In this document: piece by piece, positions 16,074 through 24,044 of the stretch | Position numbering within the stretch: position 1 is the first letter of the stretch | Layout of the letters: each line of letters starts with the position of its first letter | Made by a program: the position numbers and the translations under genes | Source of the DNA: Terriglobia bacterium | Lineage (GTDB): Bacteria > Acidobacteriota > Terriglobia > Terriglobales > Acidobacteriaceae | Direction of reading: 5' to 3' | NCBI GenBank assembly: GCA_020072645.1 | Contig: JAIQGK010000003.1 | Span: forward strand, 310,001 to 374,000 | DNA length: 64,000 nucleotides | The notes under the pieces: model-generated | What the model was told of the DNA's origin: nothing | Databases searched by the model: none | The model's input: the letters and a program-made list of their open reading frames with translations, nothing else

Positions 16074-16925
16074 TTAGCTCGAAGTAGACGGCGGTGGAGT
16101 AGGCGTGTCTATCCGATCAAATGTCGGATTTGGCCACGGATGCGAAGCGAAATAGGGCCACGGGATCAGATCGTTGCGCGAAACCAAGCCGAGTAAAGCC
16201 GCAAAAAACAAAGCTAGGCTACCTACCTGGCAACTCGATACAGACCAAGCCATATTGGGATCACCGTTGTAGTAAGCTCCGTCGTGAAGATAACCAATAT
16301 TATTTTCGAAAAGGCATGACCCTTTTCCAAGGATAAAAACACCATCCAGCGCGGAGCTTGCGATCATGTTTCTCGGCCCTTGCGCCGGCTCGAATTGTGG
16401 GTCTGACAACTGCCGTGCCGCATAAGCGCTGCGGATCCAACCGAAGGCCGTCGACATATTGGCCGGCCCGGCATAGGCCACAACGTAGTTGGCGATGGGG
16501 CGGAACAAGCCTTGTCGAGACGGGATCAGCTCCTTCACAGCCCTCGCTGCGCTGACGCTTTGGGTGATTCCATCCTGATCCAGAGTGGACTTCACCTCAA
16601 TGGTCGCCACCACCGCCTCATTTAAGAATGCAGAGATGCCTCCGCCTAGGTAGACTCGGGGAAAATTTCTCCTGTAAAGAATGATGTCGTGCTGATGGCG
16701 CGGCGCTCCAGGTACAGAGTTCCGATCGATAATCTCTCCCGACCCAATCGCGAGATCGGAGGGTAAATGATCTTCCAAGAAATCTTTGACGAAAGCTTCA
16801 CGAGGTATTCCCAAGTGAAGAGAATGGCCCCCGATTGCGGGAATCGCCGTTTGATGGAGAAGCAAATGTTCGCGGTTGTTGAGGTGGGTTACGAGCATAC
16901 AGTTCGATGTTAACCCACGTAGCAA
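16074..16925 (-). CDS. DUF6602 protein, PD-(D/E)XK-like
   Basis: A 283-residue protein on the opposite strand to its neighbours. The DUF6602 core is evident: GIPREAFVKDFLEDHLPSD, GSGEIID, HDIILYRRNFP and AVVATIEVKSTL. The paired Asp (HDIILY) and ExK (IEVKS) are the core of a PD-(D/E)XK nuclease fold. The C-terminal region is Pro-rich. The start is uncertain because the frame opens without a clear ribosome site. It converges with the HEPN-like gene; together they look like an inserted defence or toxin cargo. Nuclease activity is inferred from the motif only. Confidence 0.6.
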   Translation of the reverse strand: MLRGLTSNCMLVTHLNNREHLLLHQTAIPAIGGHSLHLGIPREAFVKDFLEDHLPSDLAIGSGEIIDRNSVPGAPRHQHDIILYRRNFPRVYLGGGISAFLNEAVVATIEVKSTLDQDGITQSVSAARAVKELIPSRQGLFRPIANYVVAYAGPANMSTAFGWIRSAYAARQLSDPQFEPAQGPRNMIASSALDGVFILGKGSCLFENNIGYLHDGAYYNGDPNMAWSVSSCQVGSLALFFAALLGLVSRNDLIPWPYFASHPWPNPTFDRIDTPTPPPSTSS

Positions 16926-17233
16926 AGCCGGGATCGAAGTTTAGAATCGCCGGCAAAGCGGCTGGCATGATCTCAGCGAAAGGCGCAAACGCATGACGCT
17001 GGACCCGAAGGTTTCCGCCATGCCACAAGCCTTGAATCAAATCCTCTCAAGGCTTATCTGTGAGTTTTTGACCCCCAAATTGTTCGCAACGGAGTAATTC
17101 TCCGGAGCATTGTAAATCCCCTTATTTTCCTACCCCGCCGAATGAAGAGTGTTAGCGGCGGGATCGCCGCAGAGAGCGAGAGCTAGACTGAGAAATTTCG
17201 TCAATTGAGTCCAATCTATGAGGTGAGTGAACA
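16926..17233. other. Gene-free stretch upstream of PRTRC C
   Basis: About 300 bases between the - strand nuclease-like gene and PRTRC C. No convincing coding frame. It should hold the divergent promoters for both neighbours; no strong consensus boxes were seen. The ribosome site for PRTRC C (GAGGTGAG) is at its right end. Confidence 0.5.
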
Positions 17234-17443
17234 ATGGCCGTGATAATTGAAAGACTTGAACGCCTGTTTGTATTTAATGGCGTGAAACTGCCCGACCCCA
17301 ATCCAGATTTCACAGTGGAGCAGGTGCGCGATATGTATGTAAACACCTATCCCGAGCTGGCGACAGCCGCCGTCGAGGGTCCAACTCCCGTCAATGGCGC
17401 GATGGAATACAAATTCGTGCGCGCGATAGGTGCGAAAGGATGA
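17234..17443 (+). CDS. PRTRC system protein C
   Basis: A 69-residue protein with a full-length match to the PRTRC C pattern: LERLFVFNGVKLPDPNPDFT, EQVRDMY, the invariant YPELATAAVEGP, and a C-terminal FVRAIGAKG. Normal length for the family. Its role is unknown; because it always accompanies an E1-like ThiF protein, a small-modifier role has been suspected, but the end is GAKG rather than a GG terminus. ATG with GAGGTGAG upstream. Overlaps the next start by ATGA (17440-17443). Confidence 0.85.
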   Translation: MAVIIERLERLFVFNGVKLPDPNPDFTVEQVRDMYVNTYPELATAAVEGPTPVNGAMEYKFVRAIGAKG

Positions 17444-17727
17444 CCCAGCAGAAGACACGCAAGACTTACCCTGCGGCCAAACAATTTGCCGAGTGCCTTA
17501 TCAGAGCGACCAAGGCCGAAAGGGTTATGCGTGAGTTGGACCTAGTCGCGCAAGGGGCCATGCGTCAGGAAAACCCGATCCAGGAGCAATTAAGAAAATG
17601 TCCCGAAGCATTCCAGGCCGGCGAACTGCTCGGAAAGATTTGCGACAGCCTGAGGTACAGCGGCGAGGAAGCCGGAGACGAACGCTGCCTGCCGCCAGCC
17701 GGAGCTGTCATTCCTCTCCTCGTCTAA
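17440..17727 (+). CDS. Hypothetical protein of PRTRC locus
   Basis: A 95-residue product starting in the ATGA overlap with PRTRC C, so translation is coupled. The first 60 residues are a helical, basic segment (CLIRATKAERVMRELDLVAQG). The end is acidic then hydrophobic (PPAGAVIPLLV). Its 3' part overlaps the annotated 5' end of the F gene in another frame, so either the F start is further downstream or a frameshift joins them. No family recognised. Confidence 0.5.
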   Translation: MTQQKTRKTYPAAKQFAECLIRATKAERVMRELDLVAQGAMRQENPIQEQLRKCPEAFQAGELLGKICDSLRYSGEEAGDERCLPPAGAVIPLLV

Positions 17728-18815
17728 TCGGCCTTCCACTATCCGTAACCGTTCCACACCTGAATGGGCTACGTTCGCGTTATTGCTCCCGCTGGGACGA
17801 GGAACCCGCAGCCCATCTGGGTAAGAGTTTGCTGCGACTTGGAATATGCCGGACTGAAGATTGGTCGGGCAGCGCCGTAGATTTTGTGGAGCGCGGTTTC
17901 CGTCGATTCTGCAAACACAATGGAGCGGACGAGGCGAAGAAAGTCTGGAGCGGATTTCTCCGCATCATGGATCATCCCTTTGAGATGACGGAACAGGAAC
18001 GCAATTCATCTGAAATAGAAAGTCCCACGATGATGCTTTACCTGGTTGGCGAGTACGACGCCGCAGCCTCGATTCCAATCGGCGCAGCTCTTACTCATTT
18101 GGAATCCGAACATGAATTGCTTCCTGCGGCCTTTTACAAAATCCTTGTCCATAATCTCTGGAAATGGATGCGTGTCTTCGATTACAGCGACGCGCTTGAG
18201 CACGCGGAGATGTGGATCGAAGACCTGGATGAAGAAAGTGAAGCGGAGTCGGTGTATCCGAGAGTAAAGCAGAACATTCCGCCCTGCTTGCAGAAATACT
18301 CGAAAATCGGAGAGCGCAAGGCCCGCAAGTTTCTACAGCAAATGGAACCGTCGGTGCGAAGCTCGGTTACCCGACAGCTGGTTAGGCATGTATTGGAAAT
18401 GGATACTCACGGACAGGGACGCGAGCATGCGTGGGCGGGCAGACTCGCAGAGCAAATCCCGGCACTAGGCGATTTTCTGAACGACGCCGATAGCTGCGGT
18501 CCTGGGTGCCTGATCAGCTGGCACGAGGACGACGAAATTAATGCCTGTTTCGAGGAACAAATGCAGGGCCTCGGCCAAGACGCCCCGCTGGAACCGCCAA
18601 TTGTGCTGACGATCCAACTTGAGCAACCGGCGCAAGAGCTGGACGGTGAAATCAAACGAGTCTTCGATTATGCGGGCGCTATGCTCCGTTCTTTAGCCTC
18701 CGCGGCACAAATTGTTGACATTGCCAGGGAGCTTTACGATGAACACCTCCGTCAGCATCGGCTCCAGTCAGGACTTCAGGCTGAGCCGCGTCCTGCTGGT
18801 ATACGGGACGAGTAG
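17598..18815 (+). CDS. PRTRC system protein F
   Basis: A 405-codon open frame; probably only the part after about 17730 is translated, since the first 45 codons are Arg/Ser-rich and overlap another gene. The body fits PRTRC F by position and content: LVGEYDAAASIPIGAALTHL, HNLWKWMRVFDYSDAL, RVKQNIPPCLQKY, and an acidic C-terminal half. No catalytic motif known. No clean ATG or ribosome site was found near 17730, leaving the start open. It overlaps the PRTRC B start by about 77 bases. Confidence 0.6.
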   Translation: MSRSIPGRRTARKDLRQPEVQRRGSRRRTLPAASRSCHSSPRLIGLPLSVTVPHLNGLRSRYCSRWDEEPAAHLGKSLLRLGICRTEDWSGSAVDFVERGFRRFCKHNGADEAKKVWSGFLRIMDHPFEMTEQERNSSEIESPTMMLYLVGEYDAAASIPIGAALTHLESEHELLPAAFYKILVHNLWKWMRVFDYSDALEHAEMWIEDLDEESEAESVYPRVKQNIPPCLQKYSKIGERKARKFLQQMEPSVRSSVTRQLVRHVLEMDTHGQGREHAWAGRLAEQIPALGDFLNDADSCGPGCLISWHEDDEINACFEEQMQGLGQDAPLEPPIVLTIQLEQPAQELDGEIKRVFDYAGAMLRSLASAAQIVDIARELYDEHLRQHRLQSGLQAEPRPAGIRDE

Positions 18816-19497
18816 TTATAACGGCTTTCCTCATCGACATCCGTTTGTCACGTTGCATGAAGTCACTCACGAGAACGAGGAAGCGACTCTGGGAGAAGGT
18901 CAACTCGTTACCCCGCAAATGCTGGCTGACCTGATGACGGGTCTTGGCGGGTCGGCACCCATTGAGATCCTGCCGGAACGAGTGATCGTGCGCACGGCCG
19001 ACACGATCGTGTGGTGGGCTCCATCCCGGCAGCGGACGATGTTCTTCAGCGACCGCGGCGCCGATGCCACGTTGCAAAAGCTGAACGGTAAAAGGTACCC
19101 CCATCCGCCGCTCCTTTTCAAAGCTTCAGGCTCGCACTTATCGATTCGTGCGCTGGCTGTGAATGAACGGCCCAACGCAGAGAGCCTGCTGTACATCGCT
19201 CCCTACTGGAACTGTTATGACAACGGTGCTGTTTGTACCGGCTCAATGAGAATTCCCCGTGAGAAATCGATTGCGGCAATCGATGCCTGGGAACTCGGCT
19301 TCTTTCAAAGCGAGTTTACGCATGCAGCGGGAACGGTGAAGCACACCAGCTATCGCGGCGGGTTACTAGGACTCTGGCAGTACGCCATGGGCAAGGACCG
19401 GTTTCCTATCCGCTATCTCGTTAAGGCAAAGCAAACCCTACCGGAGTTCGTGAGCCACCATGACCACCGATACCGAAACGCAAACGCCATTGACTGA
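18739..19497 (+). CDS. PRTRC system protein B, E2-like pattern
   Basis: A 252-residue protein from the ATG at 18739 with GGGAGC upstream. It matches PRTRC B: LVYGTSSYNGFPHRHPFVTL, IVWWAPSRQRTMFFSD, GKRYPHPPLLF, LSIRALA, and the core APYWNCYDNGAVCTGSMRIP. That core resembles the active-site strand of ubiquitin-conjugating E2 folds (Pro, Asn, then Gly-x-hydrophobic-Cys), so the Cys in NGAVC is a candidate thiol. The gene overlaps the ThiF start by 38 bases. The E2 analogy is inference from motif shape and from its constant pairing with an E1-like gene. Confidence 0.75.
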   Translation: MNTSVSIGSSQDFRLSRVLLVYGTSSYNGFPHRHPFVTLHEVTHENEEATLGEGQLVTPQMLADLMTGLGGSAPIEILPERVIVRTADTIVWWAPSRQRTMFFSDRGADATLQKLNGKRYPHPPLLFKASGSHLSIRALAVNERPNAESLLYIAPYWNCYDNGAVCTGSMRIPREKSIAAIDAWELGFFQSEFTHAAGTVKHTSYRGGLLGLWQYAMGKDRFPIRYLVKAKQTLPEFVSHHDHRYRNANAID

Positions 19498-20260
19498 GCA
19501 CCGCATTCCTGAAGCGCTCCTTGACAAGAAGGTGCGCGTGACTGTGGTCGGCTGCGGCGGCACAGGAAGCACGATCGCCGCCGGCTTGCCTTACCTGCAT
19601 CAGGCCATGCTGGCGTGGGGCCACCCATACGGACTGGACGTAACGTTCGTCGACGGGGACCGCATCTCGCGGACGAACTGTATTCGTCAACCATTCAGCG
19701 AAAGCGAGATCGGCCTGCATAAGGCAACCGTGCTGGCGACGCGGCTCAATTTGTTTTGGGGATTGGGATGGAAAGGTGTCCCGGAATTCCTCGATGAGGG
19801 CTGGCGCGAAGAGACCGACATCTTGATCGGTTGTGTTGACTCGCGAAAATCGCGCCGCATCCTTACGTCGACGAGCGCGTACTGGAATTGTTGTTATTGG
19901 CTTGATTTAGGGAACAATGCGGATTGTGGACAGTTTGTTCTCGGGCAACCGGAGAACGCAAGAAACAAGAAGGTGGATGTGCGCTTGCCCACTGTGGGCG
20001 AATTATTTCCCGAAATCATTGATCCCAAGCTCGACAAAAAAGACAAGCTGCCCGCCTGTAGCGCGGCCGAGGCGCTTGAGCGGCAGGAACCTTTCATCAA
20101 TCAAACCCTCGCCTACCACTCTCTGGCGATGCTTGCGCGTCTCTTTCGGTATGGTGAGCTCACACATCACGGCGGATTTGTGAGTCTTGCGAATGGAAGA
20201 ATGGCTCCCCTAACCATACGAGCCTCTCGGTCTCCTCGCGGTCTCAAGCGCGCAGCGTGA
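19460..20260 (+). CDS. PRTRC system ThiF/E1-like protein
   Basis: A 266-residue protein of the ThiF/MoeB/E1 family. Seen: Rossmann loop VVGCGGTGSTIAAGLPYL (about residue 30), acidic FVDGDRISRTNCIRQPF with the Asp and Arg residues that bind ATP, GCVDSRKSRR, and a candidate catalytic Cys in LPACSAAEALERQEPFINQ. Such enzymes adenylate the C-terminus of a small protein. It is the last gene of the block and is followed by a hairpin. The JAB peptidase (PRTRC A), actin-like D and ParB that usually accompany it are not in the window. Confidence 0.85.
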   Translation: MTTDTETQTPLTEHRIPEALLDKKVRVTVVGCGGTGSTIAAGLPYLHQAMLAWGHPYGLDVTFVDGDRISRTNCIRQPFSESEIGLHKATVLATRLNLFWGLGWKGVPEFLDEGWREETDILIGCVDSRKSRRILTSTSAYWNCCYWLDLGNNADCGQFVLGQPENARNKKVDVRLPTVGELFPEIIDPKLDKKDKLPACSAAEALERQEPFINQTLAYHSLAMLARLFRYGELTHHGGFVSLANGRMAPLTIRASRSPRGLKRAA

Positions 20261-20297
20261 TGGGCTCTGTGCCGGACGGGATATTCGTCAGACATTT

Positions 20298-20333
20298 GAT
20301 TACGCCGAGATCCCCGGGCTGGCCGGCGTAATC
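20298..20333 (+). terminator. Hairpin after PRTRC ThiF gene
   Basis: A 10-bp perfect stem (GATTACGCCG at 20298-20307 with CGGCGTAATC at 20324-20333) and a 16-base loop lie 38 bases after the ThiF stop. No T-run follows. It probably marks the 3' end of the operon transcript. Confidence 0.5.
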
Positions 20334-20398
20334 GTGTTCGACATCTAAAGTCTCCCTTTCGGCGCGTCAATTGCACCTTCGTGGGCGTTAGGCAATCC

Positions 20399-21316
20399 TC
20401 ACGGATGAACGCGGATGATCGTCTTTCCCTTGCGTCGCTCGGTCGGGTTGAAGGCGGCGACGGCATCGTCGAGAGTCGAGACGTTGCCGATGTTCGTCCG
20501 CAGTCGACCATCCCGCACCCGCTGGACGACCTCACTCAATTGGGCACGATCGGGTACGACGACGAAGTCAATAGTCAGGCCACCAGAGGGCCGCGCCTCG
20601 GTCGGGCCGGTGACGGTCACCAGCGTTCCTCCGGCGCGAATCAGTCCCGCAGACCGCTTCCCGATGTCGCCGCCGATGACATCGAAAACCAGATCGACTG
20701 CGCCGACTTCTTCCAGGGCTTCGTTATCGAGGTCGACGAACTCCTGTGCGCCGAAGTCGAGAGCCGTCTGACGGCCGGCAGCGCGCCCGGTGCCGATGAC
20801 GTACGCGCCAGCCTGACGTGCGAGCTGGCTCGCCATCGAACCGACTATGCCGGCCGCACCGTGGACGAGGACACTTTTCCCCGCGTGAAGGCGGCCGTGC
20901 TCGAACAGCCCCTGCCACGCGGTCAGGCCCGGCATCACGAGGGCCGCACCCACGGAGAAGTCAACGTCGCCCGGCAGCGGTGAGAGGTTGCGTGCCTCGA
21001 CGGCCACATACTCCGCCAGCGTGCCGTCGCGATACCAGTCCGTGAGGCCGAACACCCGCTGTCCAATCGACAGCCCCGTCGTGCCATAGCCGAGAGCGGT
21101 GACCACTCCGGCCAGTTCGTGTCCGGGGATTGAAGGCGTCCGGTCACGGCCGACGCGATCGGTCCAGGTCGAGGGCCACGTCAGCTCATCCCCGGTGAAT
21201 CCCGACGCATGAATCTGAACAACGACGTCGTTTATCGCCGCCTGCGGCTCGGGCCGATCCACCAGCTTTACCCCGGCCGTTCCCGCAGCCTGATCCGTCA
21301 CCACAACCGCCTTCAT
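20399..21316 (-). CDS. Zinc-independent NADPH:quinone oxidoreductase-type protein
   Basis: A 305-residue medium-chain dehydrogenase/reductase. Seen: the GroES-like N-domain with PGHELAGVVTALG, the cofactor-domain start LTAWQGLFEHGRLHAGKSVL, the nucleotide loop VHGAAGIVGSMASQLA, and GTGRAAGRQTALDFGAQ. Zinc-binding Cys clusters are absent, as in quinone oxidoreductases. Third-position GC is visibly higher than in neighbouring genes, which suggests transfer from a high-GC donor. A GGGAGGTGACCG site precedes the ATG, and that start overlaps the stop of a truncated hydrolase frame. Confidence 0.85.
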   Translation of the reverse strand: MKAVVVTDQAAGTAGVKLVDRPEPQAAINDVVVQIHASGFTGDELTWPSTWTDRVGRDRTPSIPGHELAGVVTALGYGTTGLSIGQRVFGLTDWYRDGTLAEYVAVEARNLSPLPGDVDFSVGAALVMPGLTAWQGLFEHGRLHAGKSVLVHGAAGIVGSMASQLARQAGAYVIGTGRAAGRQTALDFGAQEFVDLDNEALEEVGAVDLVFDVIGGDIGKRSAGLIRAGGTLVTVTGPTEARPSGGLTIDFVVVPDRAQLSEVVQRVRDGRLRTNIGNVSTLDDAVAAFNPTERRKGKTIIRVHP

Positions 21317-21468
21317 CGGTCACCTCCCTGTGTCGAGTTCTTGCCTGCAAGGTAGCCGCTCCACCCTTTGTCCCAAGACGGATGATCGAACAGAAACGTA
21401 TCGATCAAAATCTCGGCGGCACCTGCCTCGATGCGAGATGCGGAATGGCCGAGCCTTGTCAGTTTCAT
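21313..21468 (-). pseudogene. Truncated metal-dependent hydrolase (MBL fold) N-terminus
   Basis: A 51-residue frame with a good AAGGAGA site, starting MKLTRLGHSASRIEAG and continuing AEILIDTFLFDHPSWD and GYLAGKNSTQGGDR. This is the first part of UPF0173-type metallo-beta-lactamase-fold hydrolases, but it stops before the HxHxDH metal site, so it cannot be an active enzyme. Its stop overlaps the ATG of the oxidoreductase (ATGA at 21313-21316). Either a deletion fused the leader of one gene to the other, or the fragment is kept to couple translation. Confidence 0.6.
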
Positions 21469-21596
21469 AGGAATTGTCTCCTTGGGAATTTGTCTCTTTC
21501 CCGGAAAGGTAAGCTATCTTCCCAGCTGTTTACCTACTCTTTTCATCAGCTAATCCTGCAACGATGCCTGAGAATCGTGTCCTGGCATCGCCTAGT

Positions 21597-22370
21597 CTAA
21601 AGATCGAGCGATATCCACGTTGGCGCATGGTCGCTGGCATTTATCTGGCCACGCGCCCATCGGTCTACACCACCGTCCGCGAGGCGGTCCGACAACTTCG
21701 GCGAGAGCAGAAAGTGATCGAGTCGCATGCCTTTGTCCTTCAGCCACCGTTCGTATTTGTAATCCCAGAAAGTCCAGAGCGGCCCGTCCGGATGTAGCCT
21801 CCGCATCGCGTCCGTCCAGCCTTGAGCCAGCAAACGCGCGAAGGCTTGGCGGCTTTCGGGTTGGATCAACGCGTTGTTATCCAGCGATCGAGTCGGATAG
21901 ATGTCCTGCGCTGTCGGCACGACGTTGTAGTCACCGGCCAGCACCACGGGAGCGCCGCTCGCAATGAGTTCCTCAGCACGGGCGATGAGGCGCTCAAACC
22001 AGGCCAACTTGTATTTGAATTTCGGTCCAGGCTGCGGATTCCCGTTGGGGAGGTAGATGGAAGTGATCAGGACTCCCTGAACAGCCGCTTCGATGTAGCG
22101 GGCTTGGTGATCTTCAGGATCTCCCGGCAAGCTTGCGCAGGTTAGCACGGGAAGATGGTTTCGCGCGAGAATGGCCACACCGTTCCAGGAACGCTCTCCT
22201 TGCCAGACCGCTTCGTACCCGATAGTTCGAAGGGCCTTCACGGGAAAAGCGCCCTGCTCCGTCTTGAGCTCTTGGAGACTGACCACGTCCGGCTCAGCTT
22301 TGGCTAACCAAGCCAAGAGGTTATCAAGCCGCTTGTTGATGTTGTTAATGTTGAAGCTCGCGATTCTCAC
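21597..22370 (-). CDS. xthA: Exodeoxyribonuclease III
   Basis: A 257-residue AP endonuclease/3'-5' exonuclease of the Exo III family, normal length. Seen: MRIASFNINNINKRL with the N-terminal Asn, LQELKTE with the metal-binding Glu, AGDYNVVP with Asp and Asn of the active site, and the final SDHAPTW with Asp-His. It repairs abasic sites and blocked 3' ends. Monocistronic in appearance. Confidence 0.93.
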   Translation of the reverse strand: MRIASFNINNINKRLDNLLAWLAKAEPDVVSLQELKTEQGAFPVKALRTIGYEAVWQGERSWNGVAILARNHLPVLTCASLPGDPEDHQARYIEAAVQGVLITSIYLPNGNPQPGPKFKYKLAWFERLIARAEELIASGAPVVLAGDYNVVPTAQDIYPTRSLDNNALIQPESRQAFARLLAQGWTDAMRRLHPDGPLWTFWDYKYERWLKDKGMRLDHFLLSPKLSDRLADGGVDRWARGQINASDHAPTWISLDL

Positions 22371-22451
22371 AAGTTTTCTCTGTCCCTGTACGTATCGGTG
22401 GAGGTCGTCCGTCTACAGTCCCGGCCAGCGCTCGGCAGCAGCAGCGCCTTG

Positions 22452-22841
22452 TTAGCCCGCAGAGAGCGCACTGATCGTAAGGTAATATCCGTCCGGATCT
22501 CGGAGCGAGAACTCCTTCGTTTGAGTGTTCGGATTTTCGTGTGGCTCCTCTTCGAGCCGGGCGACGAGAGAGCGTGCCCTCTGAAGAGCCACATCGAAAT
22601 CATCGACACGGAAGAACAACAGGAGCCCGTTGCCGGCTGAACCGTGATCGGGGCTCATCAATGAGGGATGCTCGTGCGCGCCCCACTCGTGGAGGCAGAG
22701 CAAGACAGTCCCATCTGAATCGAGGATTTGGCCAAAGTAATCGTGGGCAGGAAGAGTAACCGGCTGACCGAACAACGCCTGATACCATTTGAAGCTCCGC
22801 GGCACGTCGCCTACCCCTATGATGGTCCACGTGCGCTTCAT
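22452..22841 (-). CDS. VOC-family (glyoxalase-like) protein
   Basis: A 129-residue single-domain VOC protein from the ATG at 22841, chosen because AAGGGGGATCA lies just upstream; the frame is open to 23006, but that extension is not VOC-like. Beta-alpha-beta-beta-beta halves are visible: GVGDVPRSFKWYQALFGQ and LLFFRVDDFDVALQRARS, ending FSLRDPDGYYLTISAL with the usual metal-ligand Glu replaced by Thr. Substrate unknown; resembles bleomycin-resistance/dioxygenase-like proteins. Confidence 0.8.
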   Translation of the reverse strand: MKRTWTIIGVGDVPRSFKWYQALFGQPVTLPAHDYFGQILDSDGTVLLCLHEWGAHEHPSLMSPDHGSAGNGLLLFFRVDDFDVALQRARSLVARLEEEPHENPNTQTKEFSLRDPDGYYLTISALSAG

Positions 22842-23007
22842 TGATCCCCCCTTCGGCGATCTAATTCTTGCGTAGCATATCCCATGATTGCCGTGCTGTT
22901 TTATGCCGACACGCGGTTCTCTTAGGTTATCGGATCGTCGGCGATTCGAGTTAATTTCTGGATGGCTCGTGATCCAGGATGAATAAGCGCGTGCCGGCGT
23001 GTTCACG

Positions 23008-23508
23008 TCAGCCTCGCCGCGCTGCCTCGATGGTGGCGATGTCGATCTTCTTCATCGTCATCATTGCCGCGAAGGCGCGCTTTGCTTCACCGCCACCAGC
23101 CGCAAGCGCATCGGTTAGCGCACGCGAGGTAATCTGCCAGGAGAGGCCCCAGCGATCCTTGCACCAGCCGCACTCGCTTTCCGCCCCGCCATTGCCGACG
23201 ATCGCGTTCCAGTAACGGTCCGTCTCTTCTTGATTCTCCGTTGCGATCTGGAAGGAAAAGGCCTCGGTGTGCCTGAACACCGGGCCACCGTTGAGGCCGA
23301 GACAGGGAATGCCCAGAACGGTGAACTCCACCGTCAGCACATCGCCCTTCCTGCCGCCAGGATAGTCATCGGGCGCTTCGTGAACAGCGGTTACTTTGCT
23401 GTCCGGAAAAGTGGCAGCGTAGAAGCGCGCCGCCTCGTGCGCTTCCTTGTCGAACCAGAGGCAAATCGTATTCTTTGGCTTCATGTGCGTGTGCTCCTCG
23501 TGCTCCAT
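23008..23508 (-). CDS. PhnB-like VOC protein (3-demethylubiquinone methyltransferase-like domain)
   Basis: A 166-residue protein from ATG 23508. The pattern is that of the PhnB / '3-dmu-9_3-mt' family: ICLWFDKEAHEAARFYAATF, GRKGDVLTVEFTVLGIPCLG, LNGGPVFRHTEAFSFQI, WCKDRWGLSWQI, and a C-terminal AAFAAMMTMKKIDIATIEAA. These are VOC-fold proteins and not true methyltransferases; their substrates are mostly unknown. The frame extends upstream to 23559 without a better site. Confidence 0.85.
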   Translation of the reverse strand: MEHEEHTHMKPKNTICLWFDKEAHEAARFYAATFPDSKVTAVHEAPDDYPGGRKGDVLTVEFTVLGIPCLGLNGGPVFRHTEAFSFQIATENQEETDRYWNAIVGNGGAESECGWCKDRWGLSWQITSRALTDALAAGGGEAKRAFAAMMTMKKIDIATIEAARRG

Positions 23509-23602
23509 CAGGGTGTCGCCTTTTGTCCATCTAAGACAGAGCGCTTTCGCGACGGTCACTCTCCCTGTTGACGGGCTCCAAACAAAATACTATTCGACCT
23601 GA

Positions 23603-24044
23603 TCAGGCGGCGAGATTAATGAGCGCCAGTCCGCTCTCCTCATCGTGGCTACTTCGAAGATGAGCTGGCATTTCGGACACAATCATTTCCAGCGTCGGCC
23701 AGACTCGGCCTTCAAGGAAATGCCCTCCGTGTGCGGTCCCATCTGACTTGCCGACGACCACGTGTGCATGCAAAGTTGGCTTACCATCTTTCTGCACAAT
23801 GTTGCCGCTGAACGAAAGCACCTCAACCTGTTCGTTGACGCGGATCGTCTTGTAGGCCTTCTGCTGGCGGTCGAAGAATCCTAATTTAAGTTCACTGAAG
23901 GCGCCAATAGCCGTTAGTTGAGCGTCCGCAAACCGATTGCTATTGGCGAATTCCACCAGCTGCTTCATGACTTCGTCATTCTTATCGAACACAAATTGCG
24001 AATGTTTTCAGTCCATCTTTATCGTGTAGCAGTTTCGTTTTCAT
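23603..24044 (-). pseudogene. Frameshifted PPC/DUF296 domain protein
   Basis: The gene begins at ATG 24044 (GAGGATATTA upstream) and reads MKTKLLHDKDGLKTFA in one frame. It then continues in a second frame from about 23998 as FVFDKNDEVMKQLVEFA through to the stop at 23603. Together these give a normal PPC domain of about 147 residues, including the TAIGAFSELKLGFFD and THAHVVVG-like (LHAHVVVGKSDG) metal-binding His region. A one-base insertion or two-base loss near 23993-24002 breaks it, and the first frame hits a stop soon after. Real decay or a sequencing indel cannot be told apart here. Confidence 0.75.

Noticed and set aside
20381-20983. 200-residue frame antisense to the oxidoreductase
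   Set aside because: Mirror frame typical of a high-GC gene; no family motif or ribosome site, while the - strand frame is a full MDR enzyme.
21564-22145. Frames antisense to exonuclease III
   Set aside because: Wholly inside xthA, whose motifs are complete; no independent evidence of coding.
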